Source: Acidobacteriota bacterium (GTDB lineage: Bacteria > Acidobacteriota > Terriglobia > Terriglobales > SCQP01). From it: a stretch of 64,000 nucleotides of DNA. The number at the start of each line of letters is the position of its first letter. Within the stretch, counting starts at the first letter, position 1. Shown here in pieces: positions 1-6,550 of the stretch. The notes beneath the pieces are model-generated. The model did not search any database. It was not told where the DNA came from and saw nothing but the letters and a program-made list of their open reading frames with translations. Both the position numbers and the translations under genes were made by a program. The stretch lies in contig JAKASR010000001.1 in assembly GCA_021818955.1 (NCBI GenBank), positions 1 through 64,000 of the forward strand. Direction: 5' to 3'.

Positions 1-9
1 TTGCGCCAT
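1..9 (-). CDS. Start of an unidentified gene, cut by the window edge
   Basis: Only an ATG and two further codons (Met-Ala-Gln) lie inside the window, reading off the left edge on the minus strand. The start is supported by a good Shine-Dalgarno (AGGAGA, complement of 15-20) about five bases upstream. Function cannot be judged. The gene would run in the same direction as the two hemerythrin-type genes to its right. Confidence 0.5.
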
Positions 10-35
10 GCTGGTCTCCTGTGCTGGTTAATCGC

Positions 36-74
36 TGGCGCCGCTCTGTTTCAGTGGCGCCAGCTCTGTTTTTG
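36..74. repeat. Imperfect 19-20 bp tandem duplication
   Basis: Two adjacent units beginning TGGCGCC (36-54 and 55-74) share TGGCGCC, GCTCTGTTT and differ at a few positions. They lie just upstream of the minus-strand start at position 9, so they could be part of its promoter region. No function can be assigned. Confidence 0.45.
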
Positions 75-107
75 TACCAGACCAGCTCAGGCCTGTTCAA
101 ATGTGCG

Positions 108-149
108 AAAAATAGAGTACGTTATCCGCGGGAATGGAGCGGGATAACG
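108..149 (-). terminator. Possible terminator behind the short hemerythrin gene
   Basis: Arms CGTTATCC (120-127) and GGATAACG (142-149) form an 8 bp stem with a 14-base loop. Read on the minus strand, the stem is followed after seven bases by a run of five T (complement of 108-112). It sits 24 bases past the stop codon at 173. The gap between stem and T-run makes it a weak intrinsic terminator. Confidence 0.35.
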
Positions 150-172
150 AATCCCTAGGAAAAAGGATGAAT

Positions 173-748
173 TTAACTCCGGCCGGAAGCCATGCGAGAA
201 GCGCGATTCCGCTCGTTTTCGTGCTGGATGGCAAGGGGTAGGAGAACCTTTTCTTCCAGTTCGAAATTGCGGCGCAGTTCGATTTCCAGATTTTCCAGGC
301 GGCGATACATCTCACGCCAGGAAGAGCAGGCTCCCATCGGCAATTTGAAGCCATCGGTGGTGTTCCGGATCGCGGATAGCGAGTCCGAGATTTCGGAATG
401 CTCGTGCTGGCAAAAATCGAGACAAGTGGTCAAGCTTTCCAGGGAAAATGATTCGGCATAATCGAGCGCATTATAATTGCGCTCAATGCGGGGATAGATC
501 ATATTCTCTTCTTTATCCAGGTGTATCAACAGCCGGGATTGCAGGTGCGCGGCCAGCGTCCAGATCTCATCCAGCGCGGGGAATTCCAGAGTGTGGTGCT
601 CGGCAACTTTCTCGGCCAGGGCGGTAATTTCCGGCAAATCCTGTCGTATTTGGCGGATCGAGGTATAAAGCTTTGCCAGCAAACCAGGAATGTCCGCCTG
701 GTTCCATGAAAGCGAGGCGCCGGCACGGTTGGAATATACGAGGTACAT
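173..748 (-). CDS. Hemerythrin-like di-iron protein, short RIC paralogue
   Basis: A 191-residue cytoplasmic protein made of a helical hemerythrin-like domain. Likely iron ligands are visible in HHTLEFP, HLDKEENMIYP, QHEHSE and ELEEKVLLP. It resembles the C-terminal half of the RIC protein encoded next door (869-1606), including the LP-x-x-ACSSW segment, but lacks the N-terminal Cys-Cys domain of that family. RIC proteins help restore iron-sulphur clusters after NO or oxidative damage. Without the cysteines this paralogue may sense or bind O2 or NO rather than repair. The start is supported by AGAGG upstream. The gap to the RIC gene is about 120 bases, so both may share a transcript. Confidence 0.8.
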   Translation of the reverse strand: MYLVYSNRAGASLSWNQADIPGLLAKLYTSIRQIRQDLPEITALAEKVAEHHTLEFPALDEIWTLAAHLQSRLLIHLDKEENMIYPRIERNYNALDYAESFSLESLTTCLDFCQHEHSEISDSLSAIRNTTDGFKLPMGACSSWREMYRRLENLEIELRRNFELEEKVLLPLAIQHENERNRASRMASGRS

Positions 749-868
749 GGCCGACCTCTTGAAAGATCAATCCGAGTTACCGTATACATGTCAGATGCCA
801 GTCCATGGGGCACTGATGCGCCTGAGATTGAATTGATCTCAGTCATAAATAAAAGCCCCGCCCCCACC

Positions 869-1606
869 TTAATTCAGGCTGGCTTCGAGTGCCGCCGCGC
901 GCGGGAACAGGATGTTGTTTTCAAGATGAATGTGCGCGTGCAAGTCCGATTCCAGCTCGCGCAGGCGGGCATAGAGGGATTGCCAGGAGGCGCAGGCCTC
1001 GGCCGGGAGGGTATAGTCGCCGGTCAAGCGGCGAAGCGCGTCGAGCGATTCTCCCGCCTGAGCATGTTCGCGCAGCATGACACTCACTGGATTACGCAGG
1101 CTGCCAAAGGGAGGAGGTTGATAGCCGGCCTGCCCAGGCTGTAAGCCGGCCAGTTGTCCGATAAAAGGAAAAAGAACGTATTCTTCCTTTTCCATGTGCG
1201 AGTGTAGCTCGGTGGCGAGATGATCCAATTCCTGGCGCAATTCGAGTAATGCGGGATGGCGCCGGCCATGGGCATTGACGACCTTTGCCGCTAGCGCGTT
1301 GAGTTCTGGCAACCAGGTTCGCAGGCGCTGATGATGAGTGGAAACTATATGCTCGATCAGGTCGGTTAAGGATGCGGTGTCCCAAGCGGCAGCGGGTTCC
1401 GAGCCAGTAACGCTCACAAGCCGCGAGGCGGTATCCAGCTCGCGGCCCAATTGTTCGAGGGATATGCCGGCAGCCGCACAGGCGTCTTCGACTTGGGTTG
1501 CGCCCTTGCAACAGAAATCCATATGATGGCGTTCGAGCACGCCGGCGGCAAACGGCAGGCGAGCGACTAAGTCTCCTAGAGTCTGATGGCGATCAAGCGG
1601 TACCAT
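869..1606 (-). CDS. Iron-sulphur cluster repair di-iron protein (RIC/ScdA/YtfE family)
   Basis: A 245-residue protein with the two-part RIC architecture. The N-terminal ScdA_N-type domain carries the paired cysteines (MDFCCKG, near residue 32). The hemerythrin-like domain carries HHQRLR, HSHMEKEEYVLFP, REHAQAGES and HLENNILFP, which supply His/Glu ligands for a di-iron centre. The family repairs iron-sulphur clusters damaged by NO or peroxide. A strong Shine-Dalgarno (AAGGAGATTAGG) fixes the start. It is divergent from the Fe/Mn transporter at 1814, which suits a shared iron or nitrosative-stress role. Family assignment is secure; the inducing signal is inferred. Confidence 0.93.
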   Translation of the reverse strand: MVPLDRHQTLGDLVARLPFAAGVLERHHMDFCCKGATQVEDACAAAGISLEQLGRELDTASRLVSVTGSEPAAAWDTASLTDLIEHIVSTHHQRLRTWLPELNALAAKVVNAHGRRHPALLELRQELDHLATELHSHMEKEEYVLFPFIGQLAGLQPGQAGYQPPPFGSLRNPVSVMLREHAQAGESLDALRRLTGDYTLPAEACASWQSLYARLRELESDLHAHIHLENNILFPRAAALEASLN

Positions 1607-1705
1607 CCTAATCTCCTTTTTTCTTTAAGCATCGCCGGACGCGCCATCTCTTCTGCTGGCACCACCGGCTTAGTTTAGATTGATGTATTCCAGAAATCCT
1701 TCCCT

Positions 1706-1719
1706 ATGACCAGGATCAT
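1706..1719. promoter_or_regulatory. Candidate FNR/DNR-like half-palindrome between RIC and VIT genes
   Basis: ATGAC-CAGG-ATCAT resembles the TTGAT-N4-ATCAA core bound by FNR/CRP-family regulators. It has three mismatches, but the arms are nearly symmetrical. It lies in the 207-base divergent gap between the RIC gene and the VIT transporter. No matching regulator gene is in the window, so the call rests on sequence similarity alone. Confidence 0.3.
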
Positions 1720-1813
1720 GTCCCGGTTGGAATTTCCCCGGACGGGAATGAGCTCACGCTCGTGGCAGTGGCATAGAGACAACGCTTTAGGGTAAGGTCA
1801 AAGACATCGCGCC

Positions 1814-2536
1814 ATGAAGCTGGAACATGAACATACTTATGAAGCCATTGCAGAGCGTTTGGCGCAGCCGCGGGCAAACTATCTGCGCGACTGGCTCTAC
1901 GGCGGGCTGGACGGTGCGGTGACCACGCTGGCGGTTGTGGCGGGCGCGGTGGGGGGCGATGTGCCGCATACGGTGCTGCTGTTGCTCGGTTGCGCCAACT
2001 TACTCGCTGACGGTTTTTCGATGGCGGCGGGAAATTACCTGGGCACGAAATCGGAGCGCGACGATTACGAACGCCTGCGGGCGCGCGAGCGGCGGCATAT
2101 CGAACTGCATCCCGAAGGCGAGCGCGAGGAAGTCCGGCAGATCTTTCAGGCTAAAGGCTTCAGCGGGGCGGAGTTGGAGCATGCGGTATCAGTTATTACC
2201 GGCGACCAGGAACAATGGGTCAACCTGATGCTGACGGAAGAGTACGGCCTGGCGCGCGCCCAGCGCTCGCCGGTGCGGTCGGGGGCCAGCACTTTTGCCG
2301 CTTTCGTGCTCTGCGGCTTGGTGCCGCTGCTGCCCTATTTCCGGGATTTTGGGCACCCGCTGGTCTTGGCGGTGGGAACGACCGCCCTGATGTTTTTTGG
2401 CATCGGAGCCGGAAAAAGCCGCTGGTCGGAACAGTCCTGGTGGCGCTCGGCGCTGGAAACGCTGGCGATCGGGCTGGGGGCGGCGGTGATCGCCTTTTGG
2501 GTCGGACGTGATTTACGGCACTGGCTGGGCAGGTAA
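1814..2536 (+). CDS. VIT1/CCC1-family iron/manganese transporter
   Basis: A 240-residue inner-membrane protein with the VIT arrangement: two N-terminal membrane helices (DGAVTTLAVVAGAVGG, then ANLLADGFSMAAGNYLGTKSE), a charged helical cytoplasmic segment (about residues 80-145, rich in Glu/Arg), and three C-terminal helices. The family moves Fe2+ or Mn2+ out of the cytoplasm by proton exchange. Next to two di-iron repair proteins, it plausibly limits free iron released from damaged clusters. No strong Shine-Dalgarno precedes the ATG. Its stop codon almost abuts the convergent regulator gene ending at 2540. Confidence 0.88.
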   Translation: MKLEHEHTYEAIAERLAQPRANYLRDWLYGGLDGAVTTLAVVAGAVGGDVPHTVLLLLGCANLLADGFSMAAGNYLGTKSERDDYERLRARERRHIELHPEGEREEVRQIFQAKGFSGAELEHAVSVITGDQEQWVNLMLTEEYGLARAQRSPVRSGASTFAAFVLCGLVPLLPYFRDFGHPLVLAVGTTALMFFGIGAGKSRWSEQSWWRSALETLAIGLGAAVIAFWVGRDLRHWLGR

Positions 2537-2539
2537 AAT

Positions 2540-4009
2540 CTAAGCTTGCGGCACGGCGGCGGGATGCTCGAAGTGTTCAGCCTCGCCGAGATGGAATTTT
2601 TTCATTTTGTAGCGCAAGGCGTCGCGGCTGATATCGAGCAAGCGGGCGGCCTGTGACTGATTGCCATGGGCCTGCAGCAGGGCCTGTTCCACCATGGCGC
2701 GTTCCATCTCTTCCAGCGAGGTGCCGGGCGCGGGTATTTCCAATTTGGGCAACAGGCGTCCGGAGGGCAAGGCTTGCCATTCGGGGCTGGCAGGGGCGGC
2801 GTTGGGAAAGGCTTCGCGCGAGGTCATCATGGCGGCGCCTTCCGGCTGCAGCGGCAGGTAGGTGGGACGGATCCATTCCCCGTCTTCCAGGATCATGGCC
2901 CGCTGGATGGCATTTTTCAGTTCGCGCACATTGCCCGGCCAATCGTACGCCAGCATCAATTTGCGCGCGTCCGGGCTGAGGCCGCGGATAGTTTTGCGAA
3001 AGCGGCGATTGTAATGCGCGATGAAGAATTGGCTGAGCGGCTCAATATCTTCGCGGCGCTGGCGCAGCGGCGGAATGAAGATGGGGATCACCATGAGCCG
3101 ATAGAACAGGTCCTGGCGGAATTGTCCGGTGCGCACGGCATCCTCCAGATTGCGGTTGGAAGCGGCGACGATGCGTACGTCCACATTAATATCTTTAAGT
3201 CCGCCCACACGGCGGAAGCTTTGCTCTTCGAGCACGCGCAGCAACTTGGCTTGCAGCATCATCGGCATCTCGCCGATTTCATCCAGGAAGAAAGTGCCGC
3301 CGTCGGCGCTTTCGAGCAGGCCCTTTTTCGCGGTTTTGGCATCGGTAAATGCGCCACGCTCGTGTCCGAACAACTCGGATTCGAGTAACTGTTCGGGAAT
3401 GGCGGAGCAGTTGATGGCGACAAAGGGACGGTCGTGGCGAGAGGAATCGGCGTGGAGGACGCGGGCGAAGAGGTCTTTGCCAGTGCCGCTTTCGCCCTGC
3501 AACAGGATAGCGCTGGCTTCGCTGGCGGCGACTTTGCGCACGAAGGCATTGAGAGCCTGGAGTTTAGCCGAGGCGCCAATCACCTCGAGCGGCGCGGTCT
3601 GGCGCTGCATTTGATCGCGCAAAGTGCCGACTTCCTGGCGCAGGCGGCTGGTTTCCAGGGCATTGGAAATCGTGATCTGCAGCGCCTCGAAATCAATTGG
3701 CTTGGTCAGGTAATCGTACGCGCCCAGGCGGATAGCGGCTTTGACGTCATCAATCCGCGGATCGGCGGTAATCATGATGGCGGGGGCAAGAAAGCCTTCG
3801 TCGCGCAAGCTGCGCAATAGATCGACCCCGCTGCAATCGGGAAGGCGGACATCCAGAAGAATCAGGTCGGGGGTATTGGAGCGGACGGCGGCTTGGGCGG
3901 CGCCGCAATCGGCGGCTTCGTCCACCGCATACCCCCATTCCTCACATTTGCGGCGCAGGGGCCAGCGAAGAAGTTTTTCGTCATCGACGATCAGAATGGA
4001 CGATTTCAC
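2540..4009 (-). CDS. NtrC-family sigma-54-dependent response regulator
   Basis: A 489-residue regulator. The receiver domain occupies residues 1-120, with phospho-acceptor Asp53 (LLDVRLPD), acidic pair Asp9-Asp10 and Lys103. The AAA+ domain has Walker A GESGTGKD (172-179), the sigma-54 contact loop GAFTDA (219-224) and Walker B FLDEIGEM. The C-terminus is a Fis-type helix-turn-helix (SQAARLLDISRDALRYK). GAFTDA replaces the usual GAFTGA, a common natural variant. The start is a GTG at 4009, with GGGAGG upstream and a 4-base GTGA overlap with the kinase stop. An upstream ATG in frame would add 38 unlikely residues. It should activate -24/-12 promoters, and two candidates lie in the divergent gap beyond the kinase. 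Confidence 0.93.
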   Translation of the reverse strand: MKSSILIVDDEKLLRWPLRRKCEEWGYAVDEAADCGAAQAAVRSNTPDLILLDVRLPDCSGVDLLRSLRDEGFLAPAIMITADPRIDDVKAAIRLGAYDYLTKPIDFEALQITISNALETSRLRQEVGTLRDQMQRQTAPLEVIGASAKLQALNAFVRKVAASEASAILLQGESGTGKDLFARVLHADSSRHDRPFVAINCSAIPEQLLESELFGHERGAFTDAKTAKKGLLESADGGTFFLDEIGEMPMMLQAKLLRVLEEQSFRRVGGLKDINVDVRIVAASNRNLEDAVRTGQFRQDLFYRLMVIPIFIPPLRQRREDIEPLSQFFIAHYNRRFRKTIRGLSPDARKLMLAYDWPGNVRELKNAIQRAMILEDGEWIRPTYLPLQPEGAAMMTSREAFPNAAPASPEWQALPSGRLLPKLEIPAPGTSLEEMERAMVEQALLQAHGNQSQAARLLDISRDALRYKMKKFHLGEAEHFEHPAAVPQA

Positions 4010-5511
4010 GGCTGCGCCTCCCGCGCGTTTTCCAGCGGCAAAGTGACGATAAACCGGCTGCCCTCGCCCAGATGGCTTTCGACGCGAATCGTGCCGCCAT
4101 GGAGTTCGGCTATGCGGCGGCAAAGCGAGAGGCCGAGGCCGGTGCCGTGCTTTCCCTTGGTGGTGTAGAAGGGACGAAAGATCTTTTCCTGCTCCGCCGA
4201 AGCAATGCCGGGGCCGTCGTCGCGCACGCTGATCGTCACTTGCTGGGCGGAAGGATCCAGTTGGGTGAGAACCTCGATTTGCCCACCGGGAGGCAATGCC
4301 TCGATGGCGTTCATGACCAGGTTGAGCACCATGCGCTGGATCTGCTCGGGATCGTGCTGCAATACGGGTAGCGAGCGGGGTAAAAACGTCAGCCGCAACT
4401 GGCGCAATTGGGCGCGCGGCAAAGCGAACTGCACTGCCCGGGCGACCGCTTCATTGAGGTCGCCGGGAACCAAAGCGAGCGGACGCGGGCGGGCATAGTT
4501 AAGCAGTTCGTCCACAATGGAACGAATCCGGACCACCTGCTGCTGCACCTCCGACATCAACTCGCGTGATTCGGGCGCATTTCCAAAATTGCCGGCCAGG
4601 ACTTCTAGCACCGCGGCAATGCCGGCCAGCGGATTCTTGATCTCGTGAGCCAGGCCGGCGGCGATCTCGCCCAGGCTGGCGAGGTGCTCGGTTTGAGCCA
4701 GTTCCAACTGATGCAGCCGATGCAGGGCGGCTTCGGCGCGCTTGCGCTCGGAGACGTCGCGAATGGCGCTGGCCACCACCCATTCCCCATCGATTTCAAT
4801 GGGGCTGAGGCTGATCTCGACCGGAATCTCGACACCATCGCGGCGGCGGGCGTAGAGCTCAAGGCCGGCCCCCATCATCCGGGTGCGGGGTTGGCGATTG
4901 TATTCGCCGCGCAGCCGGCGGTGATGCTCGCGGAAACGCTCGGGCATGAAATCTTCGATCGAACGGCCGAGAATTTCCGCGCGCGGGCAGGCGAACAGTT
5001 TTTCCGATTGTTGGTTGGCCATCAGGATACGGCCGGAACCGGCACTGATCAGGATGGCGTCGGGTGCGGATTCGAGCAAAGCGCGGAAGCGGCGTTCGGC
5101 GATTTCATGCTCGCGCCCGCTGACCAGCGTGCGGGCCAGCGTGGCTTCCTGCTGTTTATAACGCGTAATGTCCACTAACCATCCTTCCGTGATGTTTTCA
5201 CCGATCTCGCAGCCGCTCATCAACACCCAAATGGAGCCGCCATTATGGGTAAGCAGCGGCAATTCCTGCGCCTGGCCGGGACTTTGGCGCACCGCTTCGT
5301 TCCATCGCGTCCAGCTTGCAGGGTCAAACAGGCTCCGCTCCACCAGTTGTTCGGGTTGGGTATATCCCAGTAGGCGGGCCGCGGCGGCACTGGCGGAGAG
5401 AACTCGCCCCTGGGGCGAGAAACGAACCCAGGCCAGGTAGGGACACAGAGCCAGCGTGTCGAGCGCGGATACCTGCACGATATTTCTAAAGCTATCATCC
5501 CAACGCCCCAA
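4006..5511 (-). CDS. PAS-domain sensor histidine kinase, partner of the NtrC-type regulator
   Basis: A 501-residue protein with no evident membrane helix, so sensing is probably cytoplasmic. Two PAS domains (about 20-120 and 140-255) precede a HisKA domain with phospho-acceptor His289 (LAHEIKNPL) and an HATPase domain. The N-box is NLVMNAIEA and the G-boxes are DDGPGIA and GTGLGLS. This is the NtrB-like layout. It overlaps the regulator by four bases, so translation is probably coupled. Cysteines at 23, 101 and 175 are possible redox ligands, but no haem or flavin motif can be proved by eye. The kinase-regulator pairing is secure from context; the signal is unknown. Confidence 0.92.
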   Translation of the reverse strand: MGRWDDSFRNIVQVSALDTLALCPYLAWVRFSPQGRVLSASAAAARLLGYTQPEQLVERSLFDPASWTRWNEAVRQSPGQAQELPLLTHNGGSIWVLMSGCEIGENITEGWLVDITRYKQQEATLARTLVSGREHEIAERRFRALLESAPDAILISAGSGRILMANQQSEKLFACPRAEILGRSIEDFMPERFREHHRRLRGEYNRQPRTRMMGAGLELYARRRDGVEIPVEISLSPIEIDGEWVVASAIRDVSERKRAEAALHRLHQLELAQTEHLASLGEIAAGLAHEIKNPLAGIAAVLEVLAGNFGNAPESRELMSEVQQQVVRIRSIVDELLNYARPRPLALVPGDLNEAVARAVQFALPRAQLRQLRLTFLPRSLPVLQHDPEQIQRMVLNLVMNAIEALPPGGQIEVLTQLDPSAQQVTISVRDDGPGIASAEQEKIFRPFYTTKGKHGTGLGLSLCRRIAELHGGTIRVESHLGEGSRFIVTLPLENAREAQP

Positions 5512-5592
5512 TGGCTACCTCTTCAGCTTGCACGCTGTCTGCCAACCGGGTGTCTCCTGTACATTGATCAATTCAGCTTGTAGATCATGGGC

Positions 5593-5608
5593 TGGCATGC
5601 AGGCTGCA
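5593..5608 (+). promoter_or_regulatory. Distal sigma-54 (-24/-12) promoter-like element
   Basis: TGGCATGCAGGCTGCA matches the TGGCACG-N4-TTGCA consensus with two mismatches, and has the required GG-N10-GC spacing (GG at 5594-5595, GC at 5606-5607). It points toward the cupredoxin gene but would give a leader of about 250 bases, so it may be secondary to the proximal element. Confidence 0.45.
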
Positions 5609-5760
5609 ACCGGCGCGGGTATCGCCTCGGATTGATCGGATAGGGGTGAATAACGCAAGGGTGGGGTATTTCACTCAAGGGGGAGGGTTGGTCCCTTGGT
5701 CGCGGCATCGAGGACGATATGCTATGCAGTCATGCAAAACCTTGAAAATACAGGTTGAAA

Positions 5761-5774
5761 TTGATCGCGATCAT
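5761..5774. promoter_or_regulatory. FNR/CRP-like or activator-binding palindrome
   Basis: TTGATCGCGATCAT differs from the FNR consensus TTGAT-N4-ATCAA at the last base only. It lies about 25 bases before the proximal -24 element. It could bind an FNR/DNR-type regulator or be a site for the neighbouring sigma-54 activator, though that is unusually close for an enhancer. Confidence 0.45.
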
Positions 5775-5799
5775 GTCATTTGAAGTTGGTGATCACAAT

Positions 5800-5815
5800 T
5801 GGCCCACTTCATGCA
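5800..5815 (+). promoter_or_regulatory. Proximal sigma-54 (-24/-12) promoter-like element
   Basis: TGGCCCACTTCATGCA has GG at 5801-5802, exactly ten bases, then GC at 5813-5814, with the flanking TGGC and TGCA of the consensus. Transcription would begin near 5826, giving a leader of about 43 bases with its own Shine-Dalgarno before the cupredoxin start. Position and spacing make it the better of the two elements. Confidence 0.55.
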
Positions 5816-5868
5816 TAAAAGAAATATGCAGGGCTTCCGCCCGGCATATTTGCAGGAGGACTCATACG

Positions 5869-6483
5869 ATGAAAGGCATACGCAGTATCGCAGTGATGAT
5901 GATGTTGGGCATGGTGGCCATGGCCGCCACAGGCATTCATGGCAAGGTCAACGGCGGCCCCCCGCCACGGGCGCTGCCGGGAGCGTTTCCACCGCCTCCG
6001 CCACGCTCGGTGGTGTGGGCGATTGGGCCGTCGCATCTGATGCCGGTTGCGGCGAAGACGTACACGATGGACCAGAAATGGACGGCGTTTCAGCCGCACG
6101 TGCTGGCGGTCCCCGTGGGCTCGACGGTGGTGTTCAAGAACAACGATACGGTGAAGCACAACGTATCCTGGAAATCCATCGGCGGCAATCGCGCGCTGGC
6201 GAAAAACTTGGGCAATGCGTCGCCGGGGCAATCGCTAAACTTTCGCTTCACGCATCCCGGCGTGATCCATCTGCGCTGCACGCTGCATCCCGATATGAGC
6301 GCTTATATCGTAGTGGTGCCGACGGCGTATTTCACAACGACCAAGCGCTCGGGCAACTATAATCTCAAGCTGCCGGCCGGCCATTATCGCGTGGTCGCTT
6401 GGCATGAAGGCCGCCACGAGCAGTCGCGCACAGTGACGGTGGGCGAGGGTTCTTCCACGGTCAATTTCAATTTATCGAAATAA
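5869..6483 (+). CDS. Secreted cupredoxin (plastocyanin-like) with C-terminal beta domain
   Basis: A 204-residue exported protein. A signal peptide (about 1-25) and Pro-rich spacer precede a cupredoxin fold. The type-1 copper ligands are all present: His97 (KHN), Cys137, His140 and Met143 in the C-x2-H-x2-M pattern. Residues 160-204 form a second small beta domain like carboxypeptidase regulatory modules. The start is set by GGAGGA eight bases upstream; an earlier in-frame ATG at 5755 would bury the signal peptide. The protein probably shuttles electrons or holds copper in the periplasm or on the surface. It is followed after 67 bases by the barrel cytochrome, whose leader carries the same AGGAGGACTCAT. 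Confidence 0.85.
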   Translation: MKGIRSIAVMMMLGMVAMAATGIHGKVNGGPPPRALPGAFPPPPPRSVVWAIGPSHLMPVAAKTYTMDQKWTAFQPHVLAVPVGSTVVFKNNDTVKHNVSWKSIGGNRALAKNLGNASPGQSLNFRFTHPGVIHLRCTLHPDMSAYIVVVPTAYFTTTKRSGNYNLKLPAGHYRVVAWHEGRHEQSRTVTVGEGSSTVNFNLSK

Positions 6484-6499
6484 ACTAGAACTATACGGC

Positions 6500-6525
6500 C
6501 TGGACGCCGCCGGCGCGGCGTCCAG
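6500..6525 (+). other. Perfect intergenic stem-loop between cupredoxin and cytochrome
   Basis: CTGGACGCCGC (6500-6510), loop CGGC, then the exact reverse complement (6515-6525). The 11 bp GC-rich stem has no T-run, so it is more likely an mRNA stability or processing hairpin that sets different protein amounts than a full terminator. Confidence 0.55.
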
Positions 6526-6550
6526 GAAGCTGTACACATCAGGAGGACTC

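Larger units (their letters stand above)
5512..5868. promoter_or_regulatory. Divergent control region between kinase and cupredoxin operon
   Basis: This 357-base gap holds no gene I can support. It contains two -24/-12 promoter-like elements (5593-5608 and 5800-5815) and three TGATC-centred palindromes: ATTGATCAAT at 5563-5572, TTGATCGCGATCAT at 5761-5774 and GTGATCAC at 5789-5796. It also holds a direct repeat TTCAGCTTG (5522-5530 and 5572-5580). The palindromes are candidates for the upstream sites of the adjacent NtrC-type activator. Confidence 0.6.

Noticed and set aside
749-868. GG-N10-GC match upstream of the short hemerythrin gene
   Set aside because: The only spacing match is in a G-run and lacks the TGGC and TGC cores, so it is not a credible sigma-54 promoter.
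1738-1790. TGGCA repeats suggesting a -24/-12 promoter for the VIT gene
   Set aside because: No GC doublet falls exactly ten bases after the GG, which the consensus requires.
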